NCBI GenBank assembly: GCA_964030475.1
Contig: CAXIPT010000002.1
Span: forward strand, 19,244,621 to 19,308,620
Direction: 5' to 3'
DNA: 64,000 nt
DNA from: Tethya wilhelma
Lineage: Eukaryota; Porifera; Demospongiae; Tethyida; Tethyidae
In this document: piece after piece, positions 11,600 through 22,724 of the stretch
Layout of the letters: every line of letters starts with the position of its first letter
Numbering within the stretch: the first letter of the stretch is position 1
The notes under the pieces: generated by a model
Seen by the model: the letters and a program-made list of their open reading frames with translations, nothing else
Told to the model about the DNA's origin: nothing
The model's database searches: none
Made by a program: the position numbers and the translations under genes

Positions 11600-12266
11600 G
11601 ACTGTAGTTCTTTCTCGCAAATCTGTATAAAACGTTTGAGATGCACTGCACACACCTTCAACATACCCAACTTTTGCGATAAAAGAGCCAAAGTACTGAC
11701 TAAGCCATTATTTAACTTCCCTATTGTGTTATGCATGCTGGTTGCACATGGTAAACTCCACCACGTTCTCAACATGTGGCCACGTGTTTACGTTTACACG
11801 TGCTGCTGAGCTAGCTGCTCGGGTTCCATCTTGTACACGCCCACAGCATGCCTTTTGTACACCCCCTTGTGTCTTTCACATGTACAATGCTAACGATCCA
11901 GTCCTGGATTCCGATCCCAGAGACGGATCTCTTTTAGTCCAGATCCCATACTTGTCCCACATGGGAGAATGGGCGGGGCTGATTATGCTTGAACTTGCCG
12001 AACCGAATAATTCAAGTATCCAGGAACTCCAACTCCGACCAGTTAACTAAGACGGGATTCTTTGTTTTGCCATTTGATACTAACTGCTGTTGGATACGAA
12101 TACTACCTGATGTCCACCAAGACTGGTTACACCACAAGTCTAAGGTAAAACTACACTATGAACAAAGGGACTTTTCAGTGAACGTGTGTATGTGGTTGAT
12201 GTGGTTTTCTTTATGTGGAACAGAGACATAATAGATTAGTCAGAGCAAGTATTAAGAAACAAGGAA
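11600..12266. promoter_or_regulatory. Divergent promoter of the KLF gene and XKR gene 1
   Basis: 667 bp with two CACGTG E-boxes 10 bp apart (11781-11786 and 11797-11802) and a GGGCGGGGC GC-box-like element near 11970. ORFs crossing here show no homology. The 5' UTR of XKR gene 1 probably occupies the right end. Confidence 0.55.
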
Positions 12267-14102
12267 ATGACTACAAAAGAGTGTTGTGATTGTGAAAAGT
12301 GTCCAGCATACGCATACTGCTGGGACGATACAAACAGCAAATTCCCACCAATTAGGACGTTCTTTCTCATAGGAGCCTTCTTTTTTTATCTAGTGGATGT
12401 TGGACTAGACATATGGCTGGCTGTGGAACACTACATCGCGATTCGAGATGGCACGGATGAGTATGCCAGATACTACCTCCCTGCTACTCTGTTCTTCATC
12501 ATCGTGCCACTGCTGATCATCAATTTCCTCTCCTGGATGCTCTACACCTGGGGGTGGCTCATGTATAAAAGTTCAAAGGTCAGGGATTACTGCGAAACCG
12601 AGCCTCTTACATATGTGAAACATGGCAAAAGTGAGCCAATGACTCACGTACATATCAATGAAATCCGGGTGATATCATGGTCGTGGTATAAGTCATCACA
12701 GAAGAGGAGGTTTCGGAGGTCTCAATCACAGCCTACCAGTCCAAGAAGTCCGATAAGTCCCATAAGTCCAACAAGTCCTAGTTTTGCTCATCACATTGAG
12801 CTACATGGGTCACAAGCTACACGTGGACATCATTTGAACACTGTTGAGACAATGTTTAATAGTGACTCTCCTAAGTCTTCTGATTGCTGGGAAGCTAGAA
12901 TAGACGAAGAGGAACGTGGTGGTATTGTGGGGCTACCTAGTCCTCAGTCTCACACTCGTAAAGGATCGACTGTTCCTCTCACGGAAGATTATGATCATGA
13001 TAGTCCTGATGCTGGCGTACAATTCTACCCACTGGATCTGTTTGACAACTATGAGTATGTCATTGTGACACTCATCCATGCCTTTCAGCTCGGTTACTTG
13101 TTCAGAGTTGCTCGGCTTCTCTACAAACGAAAACAAGATGCCTACTCATTTGATCGTTATCGAGACTTGTCCTTTCTTCGTCTCATGGAGTCTTTCCTTG
13201 AGTCTGCCCCACAAGTTGTGATCCAACTCTACATTGCATTGATCAAAGAGGAATCCCGGCTCTCCTATAGGGTTGTCACTCCCATTTCCCTAATAGTGTC
13301 TGTGTGTTCCTTGGCTCTGGCAGTGGCCGACTACATCTCAGCAACAAAGGACTTGGACTATTACGATCCTCCTCCAGATCACGACCGCAAACCTCGTCTC
13401 TCTTGGACGGGCTACTTTATCATCATCTTTTGGCACTTGTGCATGATTGCTGGTAGGACTGTAACGTTTGCTCTCTTTGCGTCCATATTTGGTAGCTATG
13501 TGTTTCTGGTAGTGGCTCTACACTACATGGCCATGCTGTATTGGTCGTACTGGCAGCAAGCTCGTGTGTTCATCCCTCCATCAACGGGAGGTAGTGGTGA
13601 ATCAGGCAGAAACAAACGTATTCTTTATCAACGAAGATCGATTAAATCGTGTTTAGACCCTCGTAACCATCTGTGTACAAATTACGGAATAGAATTCATT
13701 GTTGCTGCATTCAATATCTTCTTTCACTTCAAGATAAGGGACGGAGGTAGCAGTCTGGAAACGTTGGTTCCGTTTTACACGCTCACGTTTGTTGAGAACA
13801 CAATCATGATCTTTCTCTGGTATTTTGCACGCGACTTTAGTGTCCAGATATGGTACGCAATACCAGCTCCTGTGATGGTGTTTGTGACTTTTGCCGTAGG
13901 AATTGTCTTACTTATCGTTTACTACAACTTCTTCCAACCTCAACATGAGGACAGTTTGGAGCCCAACCCTGACATACAGCATCCCACTATGACTTGTAGT
14001 TTGAACCGTTTGTATGTGGTGAAGCAACGCAGGGGCAGCGTGTTTGAGAGAATTGTAAAGACTGAAACATTTTCAACCATCATCCGGCGATTTTCAAAGT
14101 AA
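12267..14102 (+). CDS. XK-related (XKR) multi-pass membrane protein 1
   Basis: A single-exon gene of 611 residues in a window where other genes are split. XKR proteins (XK, XKR4, XKR8 and relatives) are plasma-membrane proteins, several acting as phospholipid scramblases after caspase activation. Hydrophobic segments start at about residues 30 and 72. After a hydrophilic insert with repeated SPxSP units (about 155-175) the XKR core resumes with YVIVTLIHAFQLGYLFRVAR, then FLRLMESFLESAPQVVIQLY, the family hallmark, and more membrane spans to about residue 560. Which vertebrate XKR it matches best cannot be settled by eye. The gene may be intronless by retroposition (inference). Confidence 0.88.
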   Translation: MTTKECCDCEKCPAYAYCWDDTNSKFPPIRTFFLIGAFFFYLVDVGLDIWLAVEHYIAIRDGTDEYARYYLPATLFFIIVPLLIINFLSWMLYTWGWLMYKSSKVRDYCETEPLTYVKHGKSEPMTHVHINEIRVISWSWYKSSQKRRFRRSQSQPTSPRSPISPISPTSPSFAHHIELHGSQATRGHHLNTVETMFNSDSPKSSDCWEARIDEEERGGIVGLPSPQSHTRKGSTVPLTEDYDHDSPDAGVQFYPLDLFDNYEYVIVTLIHAFQLGYLFRVARLLYKRKQDAYSFDRYRDLSFLRLMESFLESAPQVVIQLYIALIKEESRLSYRVVTPISLIVSVCSLALAVADYISATKDLDYYDPPPDHDRKPRLSWTGYFIIIFWHLCMIAGRTVTFALFASIFGSYVFLVVALHYMAMLYWSYWQQARVFIPPSTGGSGESGRNKRILYQRRSIKSCLDPRNHLCTNYGIEFIVAAFNIFFHFKIRDGGSSLETLVPFYTLTFVENTIMIFLWYFARDFSVQIWYAIPAPVMVFVTFAVGIVLLIVYYNFFQPQHEDSLEPNPDIQHPTMTCSLNRLYVVKQRRGSVFERIVKTETFSTIIRRFSK

Positions 14103-14408
14103 ATTTGGTGTTCCTTTTGTGTGTGAAACTGAGTATGCTTTTACATGTGTGATGTTTCGTGTAGTGTACACAAGTGCGTGTGCATCACACAAACAGCTTA
14201 TGTGTTAAATTATCCGTAAAAGGTATGTCATATGTAGCCTGAATCCTGACTGACACATCTGTACTCACACTTACATGACTTTTATTTATTGATCAAACAC
14301 TTTTGAAACACACACATACTACATTGATTGTTATTATACATGATGTAAAGAATCATAAATAGAATTTTGAACGCAGTGCAATAATTATTATTTTAGGTTG
14401 GTCAGATG
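14103..14408. other. Convergent 3' region, XKR gene 1 and BPNT2
   Basis: 306 bp of AT-rich sequence with no gene-like ORF, taken as the facing 3' UTRs. Confidence 0.55.
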
Positions 14409-15611
14409 TCAAAGTGATTCTGGGTTGTACGGTCTAAGATACTTGAGGTATTTTTCATGGTTCTGTTCCGTTAGTGTTGCAAGGATGCCACCAGTGTTCT
14501 TTGGACTTCCAGTAATGTCATAGTTTAGTTCTTTTCCATCTAGAGTTGTCATCTTCCCTCCAATTGCATTCAGAAGTGCATTGCCAGCGCACACATCCCA
14601 TTTCTTGATAGCAGTTGTGTGGAGATACAAGTCAGCACGGCCTACAGCAACTTGAAGTGCTTTATAACCTGCACCAGCTGCTTGGATTCCTTTAACACTC
14701 AATCCACTATCTTTGAAGGCACCGTTGGCCACATCCATCACCTTACCAGGGTGAGATCTCGACACAATGGTTCGTACTTCATTGCTGTTATCGATGCCTG
14801 GCGTATGCTGACTCTCTTCTACCAGCGTTTCTGACACTCCATGGCCAACCCAAGCCCACATGGTCTTTCCAGCGTAAGGCTGATGGATGATTCCAGCCAT
14901 TGGTTCGCCTCTCACTGCAATGCACACCATCACTGTGACATAGTTGAGAAGATCAGGTGTTCCTTCAGTGTACTCCTGTGTGGCATCAAGAGGGTCTACC
15001 CACACTGTTATATCATCTGTGTGATTGTGTATGTATACAATACCATAATTTTAACAAAGATAAAGTCATAGTTGCAATCAAAATTCCATACCTTCAATGA
15101 CTTCTTCGTCTCTCTTTGCCTTCTTCATCACTTCAGAGTTGTAGACACTGGGGACAAGATTAGAGTCAGCCTCGACAGCATCCGTTTCTTCAGACTGAAG
15201 TTGAAGACCTGGCCACAGTGCTCTCAGACCTGAAAGGATAACTCTGTTTGATTCCTGAAAACAATACAAGAGTATAATTTGGGAATCACACACTTGAAAA
15301 TTCCAACAAATTCACATCAAATCGTAAGGAGTCACCTTGTCCCCTAATGTCACATACTCTGCTTTCCCTTCATTGGTTTTTCCTTTAAAAATCTGACCAA
15401 TCTGATCGCTGTCCAATTTTCGAACTTCAACAACCTTCTTGCCTCCTTCTTCAGCCAGGTGAATGGATGCCGAAATGAGCTGGGAGAGTTTGATTGGCTT
15501 GTCAGAATATGATCCACCCCTGACTGAATAAATTAGGAACAGCATGACACAGAGTCCCAGTGAACATAAAACAACCAATCCAGTGCGATTTAGTTTCCAT
15601 TCTTTAGCCAT
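14409..15611 (-). CDS. BPNT2: Golgi-resident 3'-phosphoadenosine phosphatase (gPAPP)
   Basis: BPNT2 (IMPAD1) hydrolyses 3'-phosphoadenosine 5'-phosphate produced by Golgi sulfotransferases, and so supports sulfation of glycosaminoglycans. Three exons (15336-15611, 15092-15254, 14409-15016) give 348 residues. An N-terminal membrane anchor (about residues 11-29) fits type II Golgi topology. The metal-binding signature of the inositol monophosphatase superfamily is WVDPLDATQEYTEG, with an upstream SEE acidic pair and a downstream IKKWDVCAGNALL motif. These match the family at the expected spacing. The gene is head-to-head with DLGAP5 across 195 bp. Confidence 0.93.
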
Positions 15612-15806
15612 AGCCCTGAATTTCTTGTCCCAGGTCAGGTCTTGATTGATTGTGTGTGGTTCTAATTGATGCGCACCTGACCACGTGGCTTGTCCGTGAC
15701 GTCATTGTGCTAAACTAGTAACCAATCAAGTTCGTTCATTTCAAGTTCAAAACTGGAACCAGATGAACATTGACCAACTCAATTTTTGTTTTCTATAGCT
15801 ACAGTG
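15612..15806. promoter_or_regulatory. Divergent promoter of BPNT2 and DLGAP5
   Basis: 195 bp between start codons. It carries a CACGTG E-box in GACCACGTGGC (15682-15687) and a perfect cAMP-response element TGACGTCA (15697-15704), 9 bp apart. Confidence 0.65.
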
Positions 15807-18287
15807 ATGGAGACTCTTTATAAGAAAAAGAAGAACGGGCTCGGTGAGAGGACAATAAGAGCTAAACTCAAGGAAACTTCTAGCAAGAACAAACGCGCCG
15901 ACCTCCTCGCAGCTAAGAGGAACATCTCTCGTACCCCTCTTGGTGTCCTACAGGGTAATGATGAAAGAGGTAAGGACAGTGCGTGCTGGATTATCCTCTG
16001 AATTGTCAAAATTTTTTATGTATTTTTAAAAACTTTATAACAGTGCAAAGCAATGACAAAGTACCAACTCCAGCCAAGAAGAGTCGCTTGGATAAAATGA
16101 AAGAATGGAAAAAGCAGAGAGACGAGGCTCGTGCAAAAGTGGAGAAGAAGAAACCTCCCTTTCGATGTGGGAGACCTATCATAACAAACTGCGACCCCAG
16201 AAAACAAAACACCAATGAATCAAAGGCAATTCATTTTACGACTGGAACAATTCACAAGCCAAGTGTTGCTCAGTGTAGCAGCACCTCCCATCTTACTAGT
16301 AGTGTGTCTACCTTTAAACCTGAAGCTTCTGTCAAGCCGTCTGCACCAGCTACTCGTAGCCGTTCCAAGACAAGCAAGAACCCAGCTGTTCCTACACGGG
16401 CCTCTTCTAGACTGGCTGCAAAAGAAGAAAGCACCAAGCAAAGACAGACGACCCATAGACCACAAACTAGGACTGTCGCAAAATCTACCAGAGCTGCTAA
16501 AACAGCTAAGAAATCTCCTGTTCAACATAAGACTACCACAAGATCCAAACAAGCAAGCTCTGCCAAGCTCAAGAAAACTGCTGAGAAGAAGACGCCTCCT
16601 GAAGCTGTGGAGACAGTAGAGGTTGCCCCAAAGGTGAAGCCAACTACCCCTGCAAAATCACATGTGCCAGTTACTCCTTCACCCCTGTTGAGGAGTCAGA
16701 GACCCAAGACCCCCAAACATAGGACTCCGTTTGTCAACCATCCAGCTTGGATTCCCTATGCAACCCTGTCTCCCTCTTCAACAAGCCAGCCAAATTTTGA
16801 CGCTGCATTCGATCAGCCGATGAGTCCTTTCCCATTCACATTTACAGCTGGTACCGAAACTGAAACCTCAAACAGTCAACAATTTGCTTTCACATTCAAA
16901 AAAGACATGCCACCAACTGCTGAACTGCTTTCCCTCAAACGTTCGTCCATTCATCTGTCCGATTCCCTTAGTGATGAGTCCATCGCCAGTTGTACGTCTA
17001 CTTCTGAGAATGTGCGTGTGACTCCCAATCCGAAGCTTGTTAGCAACAGTCTTAGTAAGAACCACAGCTCGAAGAAACGCAACCGACGGGTGACGAATTA
17101 TGAGGATGATTTGGTGGTCCAAGTGTTGGATATGGACTGTGAAGACCCTCTCCAGGATCAGGATTCAGAAGGAGTGGAACCACTGGTCCTTGAGAGTGAA
17201 CAAGAGAAAGGTGTGCTCTTTGATGATCTAAAGTACAATCTTGTGTTTTACTTTCCTGTTATACTAATGTTTTCACAGAGCATGTTGATGTGGCCTACTT
17301 CAGGGGACTACATGCAGATGTTGTCCAGAAACTGACGGAACTATGTCAAGCCTGGGACCAGAAGGCAGAGGCCTTTGAGCAAGAAGAGACAGATGGGGAC
17401 AACTGTAACTACAACAAGGAAGAAGGTACCATTTGTAAATTGTGTGATTGTAAAAATGAGGTTTTGTTTTCATTGTTTTAGTTTTGGGTCAGATTCGGAC
17501 AACTGTCTGTCAGGCTCAGCTTTTGATGAGACAGAAGTTGAAGCAGTACCTTGGTCTGGTCGATGATGCTGAGACACAGAGGGGTGAGAGAAAGACAACA
17601 GCCGAAGACTTGCAGGTTAGAGTGTTTATTATAAGTACATCAGAATTGTGATGTTGTGTGTTAATGCTATTCACTATTGTATGCAGGGATTCTGGGACAT
17701 GGTGTACTTCCAGGTTGAAGATGTATGCAACAAATTTGATGGTCTTTCAACACTTGAGAACAATGGGTGGGAACAAAAGCCACCAACTCCAAAGAAAACA
17801 GTTGGAAAGGTAGTTCAGTGGTAAAATCATGGTCATGCATTATTATTTGTCTGAAACTGTAGAAACGACGGGCAAAATCAAAGAAGAATGCCTCAACAAC
17901 AGATGCTTCAAATAATGCACGCCTTCAGGCAGCAAGAGAGAAGAGAGAGGCTCAGCGAAACCGACTGAAGGAGCTAAAGATGGCTGCAAAGAAAGCTCAA
18001 CAGGAAGAGATAAATGAGCCTGTAGTGGCTGAGCTTGAATCAGAACCACAAGTTTCACCACCAAAGAAGGCTAAAACTGGTAAGGTTTTGTTACAGTCTT
18101 TCCTTTCAGCCATTCACTGATTAGTTAAATCACTTCAGTTCGCAGCCTTACACCAAGCTCAGGCTCTCAAAGGAGTAGGAGGCGATCACAACGTCTGATG
18201 ATGAGGTCGGTTTTTTCTCCAACGGTAACAGCTGCTTCACCAAGACCCATGAATGAAGTTCCTATTGCCAAGTTGCTCGACTTGTAA
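15807..18287 (+). CDS. DLGAP5: Disks large-associated protein 5 / HURP-like spindle protein
   Basis: HURP binds kinetochore microtubules under Ran-importin control and stabilises the mitotic spindle. Seven exons (15807-15969, 16044-17210, 17279-17425, 17482-17615, 17687-17809, 17863-18079, 18139-18287) give 699 residues. The N-terminus is rich in Lys/Arg, as in the microtubule-binding part of HURP. The middle is Ser/Thr/Pro-rich and disordered. The GKAP-family domain follows: LMRQKLKQYLGLVDDAE, then ETQRGERKTTAEDLQ and GFWDMVYFQVEDVCNKFDGL, close to the HURP block. The C-terminal part is basic. DLGAP1-4 share the GKAP domain, but the short length and basic N-terminus favour DLGAP5. The neighbour RCC1 makes the RanGTP that regulates HURP in vertebrates. 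Confidence 0.85.
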
Positions 18288-18530
18288 ATTCAATTTTGTG
18301 TAACAAAGTTAAGCTATTGTAGTAAAACCATGCTGTAGTTGTTTTTGTATGTAACATAATGCACCAACTGTGTTTCACGAATGTAAACCATGTGTAACCC
18401 ATTTATGTATTGCAATTGCATATACTATGAATTTACTTGTTATGTGAATAAGAACGTGTGTAAGAAGCATACCTAAATACAGTATTAATACTCATGTATA
18501 ATAAAATTACAGCAATAAAGCAAAAAATAT
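18288..18530. other. Convergent 3' region, DLGAP5 and RCC1
   Basis: 243 bp. Plus-strand AATAAA signals for DLGAP5 lie near 18500 and 18513. On the minus strand the RCC1 stop codon itself forms part of AATAAA, so the two transcripts probably overlap tail to tail. Confidence 0.6.
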
Positions 18531-19459
18531 TTATTCTATGGGTTCTTGCAAGCTAACTAATAAAGCTGAATGCTGCCCTCCAGAAGACATGCTCAGAACT
18601 TTTCGATTCTCTAGCCTCTTTCCAGTGATCTTGACGGGAGTCCACACATCATCTTCTTCGCCAGTTCCCAGTTGAAGATTAGTTCCCATCCCCCATGAAT
18701 ACAAATCACCCGACTTGGTCACTGCAAACGAGCACACAGAACCAGCGGCAACACTCTCGACCTCACTAAGATCAGCCACTTTGGCGGGTGATTCACAGTT
18801 CTCTGAGCTGTTCTCCCCCAGACCAAGCCTCCCGTACTCCTTTCGCCCACACGTATAAACGCTGCCGTTGTGACAGATGACAGTGTGGTGCTGGCCTCCT
18901 GAAATGATGAGGTGTTCGTACTTTGAGATAGGCTTGTTGTTTTCACTGTCCTCCTTTAGCCAGTCCGAAGGAAGTCTCTCAGGTTGAAAGTTGTTCTCCA
19001 AATGACCAGCACCGAGCTGGCCATAATTGTTCAATCCCCACGTGTAGATGCTCTGGTCTTGTGCAAGTGCAAATGTGTGGTACGAACCACAATAGATATC
19101 GCAGAACTTGGGCTTTTGGCTTCCTTTCAATTTGCGAAAACGAACGACTTGAGGAACCAACAGGGGCTGGATACCTTTACGACCACCTCGTGAGCTGAAA
19201 CATTCAGGTACTCGACCCAACTGGCCCTGTTCAGCACATCCAAAGGTATAAATCTCACCTTGTTCTGTTAGAATGACAACGTGGTCGCTACCAGACACAA
19301 TCTTCACGGCTTTGTTGGTGTTGGAGGAGTAGAGAAGCTCAGGAGAGATGGAGGTTGTCCATGGTTTTAAGAGACCAAAAGGACCATTGGAATCCTGAAA
19401 ACAAGGATTGAAAAGTAACATTTCAATGAGTAATCACATTCCACTGTACATACGTCAAA

Positions 19460-19493
<34 letters not shown>

Positions 19494-20548
19494 CCTGAAC
19501 ACTCCCCAGCAATAGACACTTCCATCAGATGACAGTGCTGCAGTGTGACTATCACCGGCCGACACCTGGAGTATTTTAGTCTCGCTGAGCTTCTCCACCA
19601 ATCCTGGAACATATTCACCATCTTCCACAGTTTTATGTCCAAGTGCACCTTCATCATTGCAGCCCCACGTGTACACCTGGATTATAGTATACATGTATGT
19701 TACTTCATTCACATATACACACACACACATATATGTATTAGCCGACTATACACACCTTTCCATCATCTGTCACTGCCACTGTATGCATACCTCCACACAC
19801 AATCTGCACTATCTTCTTTCCTTCCAGATCACCAGTCACAGGAGAGGGTTTCTTCCTCTCCATCATTTCATCTCCAAGGCCCAACTGGCCAACGTCTCCC
19901 TGTCCGAACACCATCACCTGATGACCAAGAATGAGGCAGTCAGCTCTTGCACATGCACATCACTTGGTTTTTGTTTTTTTTAAAGCTCACCTCTCCTGGC
20001 TCTTTTTGGTGAGAAGGGTGTGGAAAAACAATATTCTGTGAAGTAGTCTCACCCTTATGTGCAGCAGCTTTAGCAACTTTGACATTTTTCTTCACTACTT
20101 TTGCTGGTTCAACTTTTATCGGATCAACAGCTCTGTCAGTCTCTAGATTGTTAGGTCAAACGTGTAGTTCCAAGTGATACTCCTATACATGTAACTGTAT
20201 AGTATGTCGTGGGATTACTAGCCACGCACCTTCTGTAGGTTCAGGTTCCTTTGCAGCTGGCTTCTTCTGTCTCTTAGGTGGTGGTACACTCTCCTCAATC
20301 TGATCATCAACGTCTGGGGAAAGGTGTAAAGATTTTTTCATGCCACCACTGCCAACTTGCAGCTCATTGAACTTTGACCCTGATGTAAGCTTACCTTGAG
20401 TCTTTTGCTTTCTCTTTTTAGAAGTAGTCTTGCCAGTGTCCTCCATCTTTTTCCTTCTACGAGTGCTGGTGGTCTTTTTCTTTGTTTCCTCCTCTGCACG
20501 TTGTGTGGATTCAGGTTTCTCCCTCAGCACTCTTTTACCGCGTGGCAT
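18531..20548 (-). CDS. RCC1: Regulator of chromosome condensation 1 (Ran guanine nucleotide exchange factor)
   Basis: RCC1 sits on chromatin and loads GTP onto Ran, setting the nuclear transport and spindle gradients. Five exons (20230-20548, 19991-20142, 19756-19917, 19494-19676, 18531-19394) give 559 residues, longer than the roughly 420 of human RCC1. The extra length is a Lys/Arg-rich N-terminal extension of about 150 residues that probably carries the NLS and chromatin contacts. The seven-blade RCC1 propeller follows: [70 protein letters not shown] and [20 protein letters not shown] acceptor precedes the ATG, so a 5' UTR intron is likely. Confidence 0.95.
19460..19493. repeat. (CA)n microsatellite at an RCC1 donor site
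   Basis: On the minus strand this reads as (GT)n directly after exon 4, so the 5' splice site GTGTGT is the edge of the repeat. Confidence 0.9.
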
Positions 20549-20894
20549 ACCTGAAACTGACCAATCAAAAATCTTGGTGGGCACTTGCCGGGTAGATTGA
20601 AATGAGAACTTCTAGAACAGGGAGGAAGTTAGCCTAGCAGGCTGTTGACATAAACTGAATACGAATCTTGCTATTTATAGTCAAAATTAGCAATAAAAGT
20701 GGCTCAAACTACTCTTGGACGAGTTGTAAAAGTCGTTTATTTGCAATAGGTTTTCGTAGAGGCCACATGGGTGCATAACTGGGCATGCGCAGTAGGTAAT
20801 TTACCGCCAAAATAGATCTTCCCGCGCTTGTGTTCTACAACAGCATAAATTTTTAGCTTTCAGCCTTTTTTCACTGGTGAATATTGTGTCAGTA
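20549..20894. promoter_or_regulatory. Divergent promoter of RCC1 and RPA2
   Basis: 346 bp with an NRF1-like half-palindrome GCATGCGC (20783-20790), an ACCGCCAAAA element and an E2F-like TTCCCGCG (around 20819-20826). Both genes act in the S phase/mitosis programme, which fits E2F-type control (inference). Confidence 0.65.
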
Positions 20895-22426
20895 ATGAAC
20901 TTTGGTAAGTAAAAAACATTTTTTGTACAGATCTATTCTACTGGGGAAGCAAACACTGTACTAATTTGGACAAAATGTTGAGGGGATAACTAGTTAGCAG
21001 TTATATGTTCTATTTAATGCCCACCCTGCAGGAGGTGGCTACCAGTCTGTTGATTCTCACGGTGGAGGCGGCTATGGAGGAGGTTATGGAGGGGGCTATG
21101 GTACTGGGATGAGTGGTGGCGGTGGATACATGCATGGCTCGTCGCAAGAGTTTGCATCACCTGGAGTCAACATGTCACCCAGTGTGGGTGGGAAAGGGGT
21201 GAGTTCGTGGATGTACCTTGATTTGCTCTAGGATATCAAGACATTCTTCCCCTCTAGAGAGCACGAATGAGTACAGTGACACCAGTTACAGCTGCACAGA
21301 TCAGCTCTGCCATTGAACGAGGAGACAGCCTCCAAATTGATGACAGTGACATTGGATTGGTGAGTTATATAGTTCAATATACAACTTTAACAACAAACTT
21401 TCATTTTGTGATCTGTTGATTTTGTTGTGTGATTGATTCAGGTTTCGCTCATTGGTGAAGTGATGGAAGTGAATGAGACTAACACTACCATAGTGTACAT
21501 GATCGATGATCGTACGGGACCTTGGATCAAAGTTCAGAAGTGGTTGGAAGAGCAGGATCCTTCAGATCAGCAGGAGAGGTCTATGTGTCGTGAGGGAATG
21601 TATGTGAAGGTCATCGGTAGTGTGAAGTCATTCAACAAGCAGAGAAATATCACCGCATTTTATGTGAAGCCTGTTGAAGATTTCAATGAACTCTCACACC
21701 ACATGTCCGAAATAATATTCATCCATTTGGCAAGAACGAAGGGAATACCGATAGTAAGTACATTCACTGAGACTAGTTAGCATCACAAACCAGGCCTTCC
21801 TTGCTGATGAGAACACAAGAACCTAAGCCATCAAAAAGAGTGATGAGAAACATCACCAAAAAGGACTCAATGTAATGGCAGAAGTGTGAGAATGGCCTGG
21901 TTTAGGCACCTAGATTCTAGTCACAATAATTTACTGTGATTGTCCAATTGTTATCATGGCTGGATATTTATTTCCTCCTGATACAGCCGGAGCAATTCCA
22001 ACAGCGTGCACAACAGAGCACTACTAGCCAATGGGGCACCCCTATGGCCACAAGCACACAGGCTGGTTCTGGTGGATACGGTGGTGGGCATGGAGTAGGG
22101 GGGATGTCGACGTCCATGTATTCTGGTGGTAACAGTGGTCTCGCACCACTACAGCAGCAAGTCCTCAACACAATATCAAGCTGTGGCTTGGATCAGGGAA
22201 TCAACATTCGCGATTTAATCGGAACCATGTCCCAGCATGGTCACAGCCAACAATCAGTCAGGTAAATTGCGTTTACTTCTAGAATCATGTGGGGGTGGGT
22301 GGGGAGAGGTTGTTTTTATTTCAACAAATTCTCTTTACATTTAGGACTGCTGTTGAGTTCTTGTGCACAGAGGGTCACATTTATTCTACTATAGATGATG
22401 ATCACTTTAAGTCAACAGATGCTTAA
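20895..22426 (+). CDS. RPA2: Replication protein A 32 kDa subunit
   Basis: RPA2 is the middle subunit of the heterotrimeric single-strand DNA-binding complex in replication and repair. Six exons (20895-20904, 21032-21198, 21258-21359, 21442-21753, 21987-22261, 22345-22426) give 315 residues, against about 270 in human. The N-terminus is a Gly/Tyr/Ser-rich low-complexity stretch where phosphorylation sites lie in other animals. The OB fold runs from about residue 75 (VTPVTAAQI, then [33 protein letters not shown]) to about 190. A second Gly-rich linker ([10 protein letters not shown]) leads to the C-terminal winged helix, including [20 protein letters not shown], the protein-interaction module. 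The first coding exon is only 10 nt. Confidence 0.94.
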
Positions 22427-22724
22427 AAATTTATTAATCCAACAGGTACTGACATAGTTAATTTTGGTTATCACTTTACATGATAAAGAAAATGTGTATT
22501 TTGCCATCTCCATGTTCCAAACATTACTGATCACCTTGTGTTTGATTTTTTTTTTTAAGTTCTGTTGTCATCAAAAATCTGTAGAGCAAAATTATCAATA
22601 TACACACATACATGTATCTGCAATTCATGTAGTACTTACACTTCTCTGGTTAAAATGATATTGTAGAAATATCCTTAGAGAATCATTGCAGCTACTGAGT
22701 AGCCCTTCCACTTTCCTAAACTCT

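Noticed and set aside
11534..12231. Several open frames between the KLF gene and XKR gene 1
   Set aside because: They overlap KLF exon 1 or the XKR 5' flank and show no domain or splice pattern.
16215..16619. 134-codon frame inside DLGAP5 exon 2
   Set aside because: Shadow of the Lys/Ser-rich coding frame; the in-frame DLGAP5 reading continues through it.
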